Counted from the stretch's first letter, positions 34,901-43,121 are shown. The stretch: 64,000 nt of DNA from Chitinophaga hostae (GCF_018224885.1 NZ_JAGTXB010000013.1:140795-204794), one strand, 5' to 3'. Numbers and translations: made by a program. The notes: generated by a model not told the origin, from the letters alone.

Positions 34901-35254
34901 ATACTAACCAACTCCTGGTCTGCTTCCAACAAGGGCGCCGGTTTGCCCCGCCTCGTGAACGGCGATCCTAATGAAAATGGACGTGATTCAGATTTCTTCA
35001 TCGAAAAAGCAGGGTTCTTTAAACTTAAAAATTTACAGATCGCTTACCTCTTTAATACCCCGGCATTGAATCGTGTGCGCATTAGCAATATCCGTGTATT
35101 CGTGACCGGTGGTAACCTGCTCACGTTTACACCGTATAAAGGACTGGACCCGGAAGTGAACACTGCTCCCGCCAGCAATTTCACGCAGGGGTATGATTCT
35201 AATATCTATCCGCTGACCCGCTCATTTACCGCAGGTATTAACGTTAATCTGTAA
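31919..35254 (+). CDS. SusC/RagA TonB-dependent transporter with STN domain
   Basis: 1111-residue outer-membrane importer. After a signal peptide (ending LQTYAQS) there is an STN domain (INFSYETIASCLKKLQIKSAVNISYNESDV, about 40-115), CarboxypepD_reg-like domain (ISGTVNNAKEKVPVPGASILVKGTTRGA), plug (IRGGTSVYGNNEPLYVIDGVPV, ILKDASAAAIYGSRAANGVVII) and barrel ending TAGINVNL. The STN domain and the FecR gene 38 bases upstream mark it as a signalling receptor. SusD follows after 11 bases. A calcium-binding-like loop DVNGDGRITDADRG is visible late in the barrel, common in the family. Confidence 0.95.
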   Translation: MNNGFLPTNIYRQKWVKIMLLCGLLCSAAQLQTYAQSYLQKQTTINFSYETIASCLKKLQIKSAVNISYNESDVKKYSVNTLTFTDAGITTILDQLLKNTDLQYRTMNDGIVIFLKADVAANAAMRTISGTVNNAKEKVPVPGASILVKGTTRGAATNENGEFTIKVPADKNILVVSAVGMLSRELVITGETMDVQLSEDARTLGSIVVVGYGQVNKKDLTGSVSSIKTDDLKKMNSTSFDAALAGRTAGVNAVKATGAPGAVASIRIRGGTSVYGNNEPLYVIDGVPVEIGNGQGNAQYANDVYRQISPLASINPEDIESMDILKDASAAAIYGSRAANGVVIITTKRGRSGPKADISVGYTASAENFAKKYTMLNGPEFLQVMQTAYKNAGKPTPKDSVLYPGASTDWQHLLTRTAMTNNVYLNINGGSNNGNTLYSVSGSVTDQAGVIRNSGFKRYNLRSRLETTLFDRLRLGTNMNYSIMETTSGNTYYNVVRYRPDIPAYDSLGRYGTTPDSSQANPVAQLSRTNRERSQNMMMSFFAEVEVLKGLRWRSDLSYNIIKGDMLNYTPSSDVFEIRNSRTGSREDYTNNSSSRIFDNTLSYLKSVGSHNLNAVAGMSFQQSKSDFTNIKSNNFSDDESLNHLGGASILNTWSSGGTISGLQSYFLRANYNFAGKYYFTFTGRADESTKFSPGNRWAFFPSAALAYRLSEAGFMKPVSWLEDLKLRVSLGKTGSANFSDFQYTTLFTSGSFYARKNGMIVNDVPNPDIRWESTNQLDAAMDFSMFKSKLRGTIGYFRKFTRDMILYRSITMETGARQQYYNVGDFSNRGWEVQVGSDVIRRKNFNYITDVNITRIRSRVEKLNGGFDLNGVLVEGQSMGYFEGYKTAGIFQSQQEIDDLNKTAPEGFYQSAKTAPGDLKFVDVNGDGRITDADRGIIGKSEPDFYGGWNNIVRIGKWEITAFFNFSIGNSLYNNGRKSVMLFTSNTANYARDILTNSWSASNKGAGLPRLVNGDPNENGRDSDFFIEKAGFFKLKNLQIAYLFNTPALNRVRISNIRVFVTGGNLLTFTPYKGLDPEVNTAPASNFTQGYDSNIYPLTRSFTAGINVNL

Positions 35255-35265
35255 ACGAAAAGATC

Positions 35266-36624
35266 ATGAAACATTATATTATAGCTACTATTGTCACCTC
35301 TTTTTTATTTGCTTCCTGTAAGCTGGTAAATGTTACCGACGTATCGCCGGTGAACCAGCTGGAAGATGCCAACGCCATCACCTCTGTAGAAAAAGCACAA
35401 AGCGCCTTGTATGGCGCCTACGGTATCCTGAATGGCAACACGCTCGCATTTAACTATTATATGCCTGCCGCCGCCTGCCTCATGGGATTAACCATGGATC
35501 CCGTACAGGACGGTTTTGGTTATGCCGATAATAACCCGGCCACCAGCCATTACTGGCTGGAAAACATGTATTCCGGCGGCTATAAAATGATCAATATGAG
35601 CAATCATATTATCAGCAAAACATCCGTTCTGAGCGGTGATGATCCCCGTAAGAAAAGAATCATCGGCGAAGCCAAATATCTGCGCGCCATGAGCTATTTC
35701 TACCTGCTGCGTTTATTCGGGGAGTTTTATGATACCACCTCTAATTATGGAATGGTACTGCGACTCGATCCGGTAAAGGATGCGGAAGTATTTCCCCGCT
35801 CTGGTGTGAGGGCTACCTATGACGTGATCAACAAAGACCTGGATGAAGCCATCCTGGAAACAAATGATTTTACCAGCACCTTTTATGCATCAAAAATTGC
35901 TGCGAGAGCATTGAAATCAAAAGTGTTACTCTATCAGCAAAGGTATGCGGAAGCCGCTGCCATGGCTAAACAGGTAGCAACGAGCGGTCAGCGTAACCTG
36001 GAAGATACTTTTAAAACCATCTTCTCTAAAAAAATAAGAGATACCAGGGAAGTAATTTTCCAGACACCTTTTGATGCCGGTACCAATATCAACAACAAGT
36101 GCTATGCGTTCAATGCCTGGTTCGCTCCCTCTGGCTACTACATGAACTTTATGAAAGGTGATGCGCGCGAATCAATGGCCATCAGGGTAACTGGAACGCG
36201 CATACGAAATGGTAAATTTATCGCAGGTCAGGTGGATGGCGCGCCTTCTAACTCCGATACCGAATATTTTATCCGTCTCGCTGAAATTTACCTGGTACAG
36301 GCGGAAGCCATTGTAAGAAGCGGCGGCTCGCTGGCAGAAGCCAGGGAAGCGTTGAATATAGTAAGAAAACGTGCGCTGATGCCGGATATCACCATCGACG
36401 ATAAAGCCGGTTTGCTGAACGCCATCCGGGAAGAGAAGATCCGCGAACTCGGTGCAGAAAGCGGGGAAGAGTGGTACGACCTGGTAAGATATGCCAGCAA
36501 AGGAGAGCTGGATATAAAAACATTTAAACCGGATTTTATGGGCAGGCAACGGTATATTTTGCCGATCCCGTTAAAATCAATACAGGCCTCCGGTAAAATA
36601 GTAGAACAGAATCCTGGATATTAA
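35266..36624 (+). CDS. SusD/RagB-family surface lipoprotein
   Basis: 452-residue partner of the SusC at 31919. The signal peptide ends LFASC (Cys18). Family features: VSPVNQLEDANAITSVEKAQSALYGAYG near the start, GEAKYLRAMSYFYLLRLFGEFYD, YFIRLAEIYLVQAEAIVRSGG and NAIREEKIRELGAESGEEWYDLVRY near the end, followed by RQRYILPIPL. It starts 11 bases after SusC and ends 11 bases before the thioredoxin-fold gene, so FecR-SusC-SusD-thioredoxin probably form one operon. Confidence 0.95.
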   Translation: MKHYIIATIVTSFLFASCKLVNVTDVSPVNQLEDANAITSVEKAQSALYGAYGILNGNTLAFNYYMPAAACLMGLTMDPVQDGFGYADNNPATSHYWLENMYSGGYKMINMSNHIISKTSVLSGDDPRKKRIIGEAKYLRAMSYFYLLRLFGEFYDTTSNYGMVLRLDPVKDAEVFPRSGVRATYDVINKDLDEAILETNDFTSTFYASKIAARALKSKVLLYQQRYAEAAAMAKQVATSGQRNLEDTFKTIFSKKIRDTREVIFQTPFDAGTNINNKCYAFNAWFAPSGYYMNFMKGDARESMAIRVTGTRIRNGKFIAGQVDGAPSNSDTEYFIRLAEIYLVQAEAIVRSGGSLAEAREALNIVRKRALMPDITIDDKAGLLNAIREEKIRELGAESGEEWYDLVRYASKGELDIKTFKPDFMGRQRYILPIPLKSIQASGKIVEQNPGY

Positions 36625-36635
36625 TAATGGAATGT

Positions 36636-37847
36636 ATGAAGAAGAAATTTTGGTCAAAGATGCTGTCGGCAGGCATGCTGCTCAGCACTTGCCTTACACT
36701 GCAGGCACAGCAAAGCGAAACAGGCATCGTTTTCCGGAAAGATGCTTTTACAGAAGTGTTAAAGGAAAGCGCCCGCACCGGTAAACTGGTGTTTATAGAC
36801 TGCTATACCAGCTGGTGTGCCCCGTGTAAATGGATGGAGAAAAATGTATTTGTAAATGATACTGCTGCCGCCTATTACAATAATACTTTTATCAATTACA
36901 AAATTGATATGGAAAAAGGAGAGGGGCCTGCACTACGGCAACGTTACCAGGTACAGGTATTCCCTACCTATTTGTTCTTAAACAGCAAAGGCGACCTGGT
37001 ACACAAAGCCACCTCCCGTATGGAAACAGCGGAGTTTGTGGAAGAGGGAAAGAAAGCACTGGACCCTAAGCGCTCCCTGGCAGCGATGGAAAAGGCATTT
37101 AATAATGGGCAGCGCAGTAAGGAAAACCTTCTCTCTTATGCACTGGCTTTGCAGAAAAGTGATCGTAATAAGTGTGATACGGTAACCAGGATACTGATGG
37201 ATCAGTTAACAGAGGCGGATCTGCTAACACCGCTGGGGTGGCAGGTGATACAGGCTTTTGTATGGGATGAAAATGAGAAGCCGGGAAAGTATTTCGTTGC
37301 TCACGCAGATGAATACACGAAAAAGTATGGTGCAGTGGCTACCGGGAAAATACAGGAACGTTTGCTGAGCACCGCCTTGTATGGGTTGATCCGCAAAAAG
37401 GACAGTGTTGCTTTCTTCACCCGCCTCGCTCCCTGGCAGCAATCGCAGGATGCCGGCGTACAGCGCAAGGCCGTGATGATGGAAGCAGAATACTACGTGA
37501 CTACGGCAGATGTTAAAAACTTTGTCCGCGTAACGGATAAAGGCTTGCAGGGAGTGCTGCAGCAGGATGACGCGGGACTAAGTTTCCTGGCACGCCGCAG
37601 CCAATACCTGGCAGCCGGCAACAAAGGCCTGCTGCAGCAGGCATATAAGCTGGCCAAACGCGCAGCGGTGATTGCACCTAACGAATACAGCAACCAGGGC
37701 ACCCTGGCCAGGATCTGCCAGGAGCTGGGCAACAAGCCGGAAGCACTGGAAGCAGCGGAAGCCACCTGCCGGTTGTCGCTGCTCGAAACGTCCAAAATCC
37801 AGAAAATAGCACAAAAAGAACTGGACGAAATAAAACAGATGAAATAA
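36636..37847 (+). CDS. Exported thioredoxin-fold protein
   Basis: About 403 residues with a signal peptide (MKKKFWSKMLSAGMLLSTCLTLQAQ) and an N-terminal thioredoxin domain: GKLVFIDCYTSWCAPCKWMEKNVF carries the redox motif WCAPC, and QVQVFPTYLFLN the cis-Pro. The C-terminal ~230 residues are helical and TPR-like. An in-frame ATG three codons earlier (36627, 2 bases after the SusD stop) is also possible. Such proteins often close SusCD operons in Bacteroidota; it may reduce or isomerise disulfides in substrate proteins or in envelope proteins of the locus (inference). Confidence 0.88.
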   Translation: MKKKFWSKMLSAGMLLSTCLTLQAQQSETGIVFRKDAFTEVLKESARTGKLVFIDCYTSWCAPCKWMEKNVFVNDTAAAYYNNTFINYKIDMEKGEGPALRQRYQVQVFPTYLFLNSKGDLVHKATSRMETAEFVEEGKKALDPKRSLAAMEKAFNNGQRSKENLLSYALALQKSDRNKCDTVTRILMDQLTEADLLTPLGWQVIQAFVWDENEKPGKYFVAHADEYTKKYGAVATGKIQERLLSTALYGLIRKKDSVAFFTRLAPWQQSQDAGVQRKAVMMEAEYYVTTADVKNFVRVTDKGLQGVLQQDDAGLSFLARRSQYLAAGNKGLLQQAYKLAKRAAVIAPNEYSNQGTLARICQELGNKPEALEAAEATCRLSLLETSKIQKIAQKELDEIKQMK

Positions 37848-37878
37848 AATCCGGATCTTCGGTGACAGCACTTTAAAT

Positions 37879-38769
37879 ATGCCCAGGTATATTACAGTTA
37901 CGTCACTGCTCAATAAAACAAAGAAACGGGACCACTGGTTCCTGGATGATTATACCATCAATCCTTACAGCGGTTGTGCATTCAATTGCCTGTATTGTTA
38001 TATACGCGGTAGCAAATACGGTATCAACCTGGCCGAAAAGTTGTCGGTGAAGGAAAACGCTTTAGCCATCCTTCGCCGGCAACTGGCTGCCAGGGCGCGA
38101 AAACAGCAACAGGGTGTTGTGGTATTGTCTTCCGTAACTGATGCCTACCTTCCGCTGGAAGAAAAGGAAATGCTGACAAGAGGCATCCTGGAGCTGCTGT
38201 TGGAATACCGTTTCCCGGTACATATTATCACCAAATCCCCGCTTGTACTCCGCGACCTGGACTTACTTCAACGTATCAACGAAAACGCCCTCTTGCCCCC
38301 CGATATGGCCGAATACCGGCACAAGGCATTTATCACCTTTTCTTTCAGCACTATTGATCCTGTAACCTGCAAACAGTTTGAGCCCGGCGCCCCCGATCCG
38401 GCAGAGCGGCTGCTGGCCATGAAAGCCTGTGCAACAGCCGGTATGATGACCGGCGTAAGTTTAATGCCCCTGCTGCCCTTTATTACCGATGTGCCGGAAC
38501 AACTGGCACGCATGTACGCCGCTTTTCATGAACATGGCGCCCGTTATGTTTTCCCGGCTTCCATTACCCTGTGGGGCGATACTGCCGCCGACAGCAAGCA
38601 GCTTATATTACAGGCCATACAGCAATATTATCCGCAGTTGCTTGACAGCTATCAACGCTTGTTTGCCAACAGCGCAGGCGTTCCTGCAGCCTATCATGCC
38701 GCGTTACAGGAAGCAGCAGCCCGGGAGGCAGCCCGTTATGGATTGCCCGCCCGCATTCCCTTTGAGTAA
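37879..38769 (+). CDS. Radical SAM protein (SPL-like/Rv2578c group)
   Basis: 296-residue radical SAM enzyme. The iron-sulfur motif CxxxCxxC is CAFNCLYC (Cys33, Cys37, Cys40) in PYSGCAFNCLYCYIRGSKYG, the arrangement of spore photoproduct lyase-like proteins that lack the lyase's own extra domain. Later segments VVLSSVTDAYLPLEEKEMLTRGILELLL, VHIITKSPLVLRDLDLL and ITFSFSTIDP fit the partial TIM barrel. Members are widespread and mostly unassigned. It begins 31 bases after the thioredoxin gene, but has no functional link to it that I can see. Confidence 0.9.
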   Translation: MPRYITVTSLLNKTKKRDHWFLDDYTINPYSGCAFNCLYCYIRGSKYGINLAEKLSVKENALAILRRQLAARARKQQQGVVVLSSVTDAYLPLEEKEMLTRGILELLLEYRFPVHIITKSPLVLRDLDLLQRINENALLPPDMAEYRHKAFITFSFSTIDPVTCKQFEPGAPDPAERLLAMKACATAGMMTGVSLMPLLPFITDVPEQLARMYAAFHEHGARYVFPASITLWGDTAADSKQLILQAIQQYYPQLLDSYQRLFANSAGVPAAYHAALQEAAAREAARYGLPARIPFE

Positions 38770-38854
38770 ACAACCGCAAAATTTTATGCGTGTAAACTTG
38801 CTTTCCCCCCTGTAAAAGAATATTTTAGAAGGGTGAATTTTAAAACCCACGTAT

Positions 38855-39889
38855 ATGAGTAATGTAAACAACCGCAGACAATTCCTGCGTCAAATGGGAT
38901 TGTACACCATGGGAATGGGGATATTGCCCGCTGTACTGGCTGCCTGTAATGAAGGTAAATCGACCCGCAAAGATGATAAGGACACCTCGGCAACACCCGC
39001 TGCCGGCACATCGGAAGACATTGCCAAAGAACTTTTCTTTAAGATCTCTCTCGCGGAATGGTCTTTCCACAAAGCACTGTTTGCCGGTAAAATGAATCAC
39101 CTTGACTTCGCTTCCCGCGCAAAGAATGAATTCGGTATCCAGGGTATCGAATACGTTAACCAGTTTTTCAAAGACAAGGCAAAGGATCAATCCTACCTCG
39201 GCGAAATGAAGAAACGCGCCGATGACCTGGGCGTGCGCAGCGTACTTATCATGTGCGATGAGGAAGGCGAAATGGGCGACCAGGACGTGAAAAAGAGACT
39301 GCAAGCCGTGGAAAATCATTATAAATGGGTAGAAGCCGCCGCCTTCCTGGGATGCCATTCTATCCGCGTAAACGCAGCAGGAGAAGGTAAACCGGAAGAC
39401 GTGGCCAAAGCCGCCGCGGAATCATTAACCAAACTGGCCTCCTTTGGCAAGGAACATAATATCGGGGTTATCGTGGAAAACCATGGCGGTATGTCATCTA
39501 ACGGAAAATGGCTGAGCGGTATCATGAAAACAGTGAACATGCCCAACTGTGGTACATTACCGGACCTGGGCAATTTTTGTATCAAAAGAAGCAAACCGGA
39601 AAATAATACCCCGGAAGCCTGGGCAAAAACTACCTGCCTCGAAGAATACGACCGCTATGAAGGCGTAACGGAACTCATGCCTTTCGCCAAAGGCGTAAGC
39701 GCTAAAACCTATGATTTCGACGCCGCCGGCAATGAAACCACCATCGACTATAAACGCGCCCTTACTATCGTAAAAAATGCCGGCTTCACCGGCTTTATGG
39801 GTATCGAATACGAAGGTGAACGGCTGTCGGAAGAAGAAGGAATAAAGAAAACAAAGGAACTGCTGATGAAAATCGGCGCAGGACTTTGA
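38855..39889 (+). CDS. Sugar phosphate isomerase/epimerase-like TIM-barrel protein, exported
   Basis: 344-residue AP-endonuclease-2/xylose isomerase-like TIM barrel. The N-terminus combines a twin-arginine motif (NNRRQFLRQMG) with a lipobox-like LAAC (Cys31), so it is probably an exported lipoprotein. Metal-site residues of the family are visible in GIQGIEYVNQFF, CHSIRVNAAGEG, VIVENHGGMSSN, NMPNCGTLPDLGNF and GFMGIEYEGERLSEEEG. Such proteins act on keto-sugars or inositol-like compounds. The stop codon sits inside a GGACTTTGATT repeat that recurs at 23075-23112. Confidence 0.88.
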   Translation: MSNVNNRRQFLRQMGLYTMGMGILPAVLAACNEGKSTRKDDKDTSATPAAGTSEDIAKELFFKISLAEWSFHKALFAGKMNHLDFASRAKNEFGIQGIEYVNQFFKDKAKDQSYLGEMKKRADDLGVRSVLIMCDEEGEMGDQDVKKRLQAVENHYKWVEAAAFLGCHSIRVNAAGEGKPEDVAKAAAESLTKLASFGKEHNIGVIVENHGGMSSNGKWLSGIMKTVNMPNCGTLPDLGNFCIKRSKPENNTPEAWAKTTCLEEYDRYEGVTELMPFAKGVSAKTYDFDAAGNETTIDYKRALTIVKNAGFTGFMGIEYEGERLSEEEGIKKTKELLMKIGAGL

Positions 39890-39918
39890 TTCATGTGATT
39901 GATTTGATTATCCTGATA
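39881..39918 (+). repeat. GGACTTTGATT-type interspersed repeat at a gene end
   Basis: The last two codons and TGA stop of the isomerase-like gene are spelled by GGACTTTGA, the start of a 38-base stretch that matches 23075-23112 on the opposite strand with a few changes. Confidence 0.55.
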
Positions 39919-39937
39919 AACGAAGATCAACTGCTGA

Positions 39938-39993
39938 AGATAAAAGCGTAAGGCCCGTTTGATATTTATCAAACGGGCCTTACGCTTTTATCT
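39938..39993. terminator. 27-bp perfect hairpin, bidirectional terminator
   Basis: Arms 39938-39964 and 39967-39993 are perfectly complementary over 27 bases with only TT between them; the upper stem is GC-rich (AAGGCCCGTTT) and the base is A/T-rich (AGATAAAAGCG). It lies between two convergent genes. Confidence 0.85.
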
Positions 39994-40004
39994 ACGCCAC
40001 ATTA

Positions 40005-40030
40005 ACTAAAAGCTAAAAGCTAATGGCTAA
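40005..40030 (-). repeat. TTAGCNN heptad tract (minus-strand sense) at a gene end
   Basis: ACTAA at 40005 and GCTAA at 40012, 40019 and 40026, exact period 7. Read on the minus strand it spells the last residues (FSH) and the TAG stop of the dienelactone hydrolase gene. Confidence 0.85.
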
Positions 40031-40865
40031 AAACTGTTTTCAGAAACCTCACGGTTTGTCCATACGCATCCTCAGTAGCAACACTGTCGAAAATAGGATT
40101 GCTCGGATTGGCAAAACCATGATCGGCATCATAACGTTTAACCGTTAACGTTTTCCCGGCAGTCTTCATGTTTTTTTCAAATTCATCCACAATTGCCGGC
40201 GTAATGCCTTTGTCACGGTTGGCAAAAATAGCCAGTACCGGCGCCCGTAAAGTACGCAACGCTGTCAGTTCTTTTTCGGGCATGCCATAATACATCACTA
40301 CACCCACATTTTGGGCGCCTTCCTGTAATCCCGACTGCAAGGATAGGCCGCCACCGAAACACCAGCCTACAGAGGCTATTTTGGCCGATTTACCGGCATA
40401 ACCGATAGCGCCCTGTATAATTGCTTTTAGCCGTTTACCGGAAACACCCTGTACCAGTTTAGCAGCATCTTCCCGGTTAGTGGCAATTTTCTGATCGTAG
40501 AGGTCTACTGCCAGCACATTTACCTTTCCTCCCAGGTCGGTGTACAGTTTTTCAGATTGTTTTTTGATGTAATCGTTTAGCCCATACCACTCCTGGTATA
40601 CAAAAATATACTGATCGGAGGGCATACTGGCTTTGAACAGAAAGCCATGCGCCGGTGTACCATCAGGTGCATCAAAGGTAACTGCTGTACCTATGCCGCC
40701 CTGGTAGGTATATGGCAGCGGATCTTTGTGCGCCATGCGGAAGTCTTCCCGGCTGGTCAGCGTAGCGAATTCAGCAACCGCATCGGTATGACAGCAGGGA
40801 GCTGTTTGAGCAAAAGCATTCACAGCCATAAAAAGCAGGCTGGTCACAAAGGATAGCTTTTTCAT
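40020..40865 (-). CDS. Dienelactone hydrolase family protein, exported
   Basis: 281-residue alpha/beta hydrolase. The signal peptide MKKLSFVTSLLFMAVNAFAQ supports the start at 40865; a longer frame to 40961 would overlap the divergent FAD gene and spoil the signal. The catalytic Cys169 is in GWCFGGGLSLQ, the Asp in ILAIFANRDKGITP and the His in DADHGFANPSNP, the Cys-Asp-His triad of dienelactone hydrolases. Real substrates of exported members are unknown. Its last four codons and stop lie inside a TTAGCNN heptad tract. Confidence 0.92.
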   Translation of the reverse strand: MKKLSFVTSLLFMAVNAFAQTAPCCHTDAVAEFATLTSREDFRMAHKDPLPYTYQGGIGTAVTFDAPDGTPAHGFLFKASMPSDQYIFVYQEWYGLNDYIKKQSEKLYTDLGGKVNVLAVDLYDQKIATNREDAAKLVQGVSGKRLKAIIQGAIGYAGKSAKIASVGWCFGGGLSLQSGLQEGAQNVGVVMYYGMPEKELTALRTLRAPVLAIFANRDKGITPAIVDEFEKNMKTAGKTLTVKRYDADHGFANPSNPIFDSVATEDAYGQTVRFLKTVFSH

Positions 40866-40930
40866 AACAGGTATATTTTGTACAGAGAAGTTACGAATTT
40901 CTTTGGAGCGGCTTTTGTAAAATAAAGTAC

Positions 40931-42151
40931 ATGGATCTTCAATCAGGTTACCCTTATTCATTAATACGTAATGGTCTTCCTTTCAATTATCCATGGCTGG
41001 AAGCAGATATTCGTACACACGTGGCAGTTATTGGCGGCGGTATTTCAGGCGCATTAACTGCCTATGCTTTGACAAAAGCCGGCATTCCCAATGTGGTGGT
41101 GGATGCGCGTACCATTGGTTTGGGCAGTACCGCTGCCAGTACATCGCTGTTACAATATGAAATAGATACGCCCTTGTACGCGTTGCAGCAAAAAGCAGGG
41201 CTGGCCAATGCCAACAGGGCTTATGAATTGTGCGCCGCCTCCATCGCAGAGCTGGAGGGCATCTGTAAAACCTTGCGTTTCTCTCATTTTGAGAAAAAAC
41301 ATAGTCTTTACCTGGCCTCCTGGCGTAAAGATGTAGCGAACCTGGTAAAAGAATACCAGGCGCGCAAAGCACTTGGACTGAAAGTTGAATGGTGGGATGA
41401 TGCCAGGGTAACCGCCAATATGGGATTTTCCGCACCTGCTGCTATCTACTCACATACCGCTGCCCAAACAGATGCCTACCTGCTCACACATGCATTGCAT
41501 CAGCATAATATCGGGCATGGCACCGCTGTATACGACCGCACGCCTGTTGTGGATGTGGGATTCAGACGGAGAGGCATCATGTTGAAAACCTTCCACGGAC
41601 AACAGATTCGTGCCCGTTACCTCGTGATTGCTACCGGTTATGAAGTACTGCAGTATATAAAACAACCATTATTGAAACTGAATAGTACCTACGCGGTAGC
41701 AAGTGAACCAAACCATGCGGAGGAACAGTGGTACCAGGATTGCCTGATCTGGGAAACAAAAAGTCCCTACCTCTATATGCGTGTTACCAGCGATCATCGG
41801 GTGATAATAGGCGGAAGGGACGAACCTTTTTATAATCCCACCCGCCGCGATAAACTGATCCATCGCAAAGCGGCTACCCTGGAAAAAGACCTTCGCAGAA
41901 AATTCCCCGATCTCCGCTTTCTGCCGGAGTTCAGGTGGACAGGTACTTTTGGCAGTACAGCAGACGGCCTCCCTTTTATCGGCGCTTTTGCTCCGATGCC
42001 GCATACTTTTTTTGCGCTGGGATTTGGCGGCAACGGGATTACTTTCAGCCAGATGGCCGCTAATATCATCGCCGACCTGGTTCAGGGAAAGAAAAACCGC
42101 GATGCCGCTATTTTTTCATTTAACAGGAAAATAAATGACTGGTTATACTAA
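40931..42151 (+). CDS. FAD-dependent oxidoreductase (DAO family)
   Basis: 406-residue flavoprotein of the D-amino-acid/glycine oxidase type. The FAD-binding Rossmann motif is HVAVIGGGISGALTAYALTKAG followed by VVVDARTIGLGSTAASTSLLQYEID; the second FAD contact is PFIGAFAPMPHTFFALGFGGNGITFS near the C-terminus. No Rieske domain follows, unlike the longer members of this subgroup. It is divergent from the dienelactone hydrolase. Its stop overlaps that of the following minus-strand gene by 4 bases. Confidence 0.9.
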   Translation: MDLQSGYPYSLIRNGLPFNYPWLEADIRTHVAVIGGGISGALTAYALTKAGIPNVVVDARTIGLGSTAASTSLLQYEIDTPLYALQQKAGLANANRAYELCAASIAELEGICKTLRFSHFEKKHSLYLASWRKDVANLVKEYQARKALGLKVEWWDDARVTANMGFSAPAAIYSHTAAQTDAYLLTHALHQHNIGHGTAVYDRTPVVDVGFRRRGIMLKTFHGQQIRARYLVIATGYEVLQYIKQPLLKLNSTYAVASEPNHAEEQWYQDCLIWETKSPYLYMRVTSDHRVIIGGRDEPFYNPTRRDKLIHRKAATLEKDLRRKFPDLRFLPEFRWTGTFGSTADGLPFIGAFAPMPHTFFALGFGGNGITFSQMAANIIADLVQGKKNRDAAIFSFNRKINDWLY

Positions 42152-42945
42152 AAAGTAATCACTGCTTTATTATCACTGATTTTATATTTAAAGTGCTGCT
42201 GCTCCCCGATATTACGCAATACTTCGTCCAGGGTAGCATGATAAAAACGTGCGTCGGTGATCACAGGTGCGCGGGATGCATCTCCCTTCATTTCTATTTC
42301 CACACCAAACCATTCTTCCAGTACCCGGCCCAGCACCATCGGATTGGCATTGGTGATGTGTAAGGTATCAGATAACCAGGTTTCGAGTTCTTCCGGATGG
42401 TAGGTTTCTTTTTCCATCAGGTCTATTTCATTATTGGCGAGGATCATTTGTCCGCGTTCCAGTATTTCCGGCTGGTTATCGGTGGCAGAATGATAGGATT
42501 TGCCTACGCGGATTTTCCCGGTGAGCAGGTATACGGTGGCGCCATGCTGACTGGCAAAAGAACGCATTTTAAAAGAAGTACCCAATACCGTTGCCCGCAA
42601 CTTGTCGCTGGTAACGGTAAATGTATCGGTAGCCGGGGTAACGCTGAAAAACGCATCGCCGTCCAGTATCACGGCACGGTTGCCCTGCCCGTAGTTTTCC
42701 GGTACCTGCAGCTCGGAAGCTGAATTGAGGATCACCCGGGAGCTGTCCGGCAACGTAACCGGCGTACGCTGACCTGTAGTGCCTTTATAGCTGGTGTATT
42801 TGATGCCCGGCGTTTGCAGGTTAACCGATGTATGTTCCGGCGCCTTGGGCTGGCAGCCGGCAAATACCATCCCTCCCAGCATGAGTAGCGTTATTGTTTT
42901 TTGCCATGCGGCATTGCGGGAGATAGTATCAGATTTAAATTGCAT
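42148..42945 (-). CDS. FecR-domain lipoprotein without cytoplasmic sigma-binding region
   Basis: 265-residue protein. From the ATG at 42945 the N-terminus has a hydrophobic helix ending GGMVFAGC (Cys31), a lipobox, instead of the cytoplasmic region plus membrane anchor of normal FecR. The rest is FecR-like: GQRTPVTLPDSSRVILNSASELQVPENYG, RATVLGTSFKMRSFA, then a C-terminal segment MVLGRVLEEWFGVEIEM...VITDARFYHATLDEVLRNIGEQQHFKYKISDNKAVITF matching the FecR C-terminal/STN-contact domain. It cannot contact a cytosolic sigma factor itself. No sigma or SusC gene adjoins it. It may compete for STN domains or be a decayed regulator. Confidence 0.8.
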   Translation of the reverse strand: MQFKSDTISRNAAWQKTITLLMLGGMVFAGCQPKAPEHTSVNLQTPGIKYTSYKGTTGQRTPVTLPDSSRVILNSASELQVPENYGQGNRAVILDGDAFFSVTPATDTFTVTSDKLRATVLGTSFKMRSFASQHGATVYLLTGKIRVGKSYHSATDNQPEILERGQMILANNEIDLMEKETYHPEELETWLSDTLHITNANPMVLGRVLEEWFGVEIEMKGDASRAPVITDARFYHATLDEVLRNIGEQQHFKYKISDNKAVITF

Positions 42946-43113
42946 ATTCCGGGAATTTTGTATGTAACAGAAAAATCCTAAAAGTAATAAAATAAACAGC
43001 GGTAAATAAGGGGGCCTAAACAATTTATGAGAAGCAATAGACAATATCGGATAACGCTGTTAAAAAGATATGCTGATATTATAATGATTTTTGTTTAGAA
43101 GCGGGACGCACCC

Positions 43114-43121
43114 TAACTTTG
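43114..43121 (+). promoter_or_regulatory. Bacteroidota promoter of proline dehydrogenase
   Basis: -7 box TAACTTTG (43114-43121) with -33 TTTG at 43090-43093, 20 bases between them, which is the consensus layout. The ATG at 43128 is only 6 bases past the -7 box, so the transcript would be leaderless or nearly so. Confidence 0.7.

Noticed and set aside
40866..40961. Upstream extension of the dienelactone hydrolase
   Set aside because: It would overlap the divergent FAD oxidoreductase start and place the signal peptide inside the protein.
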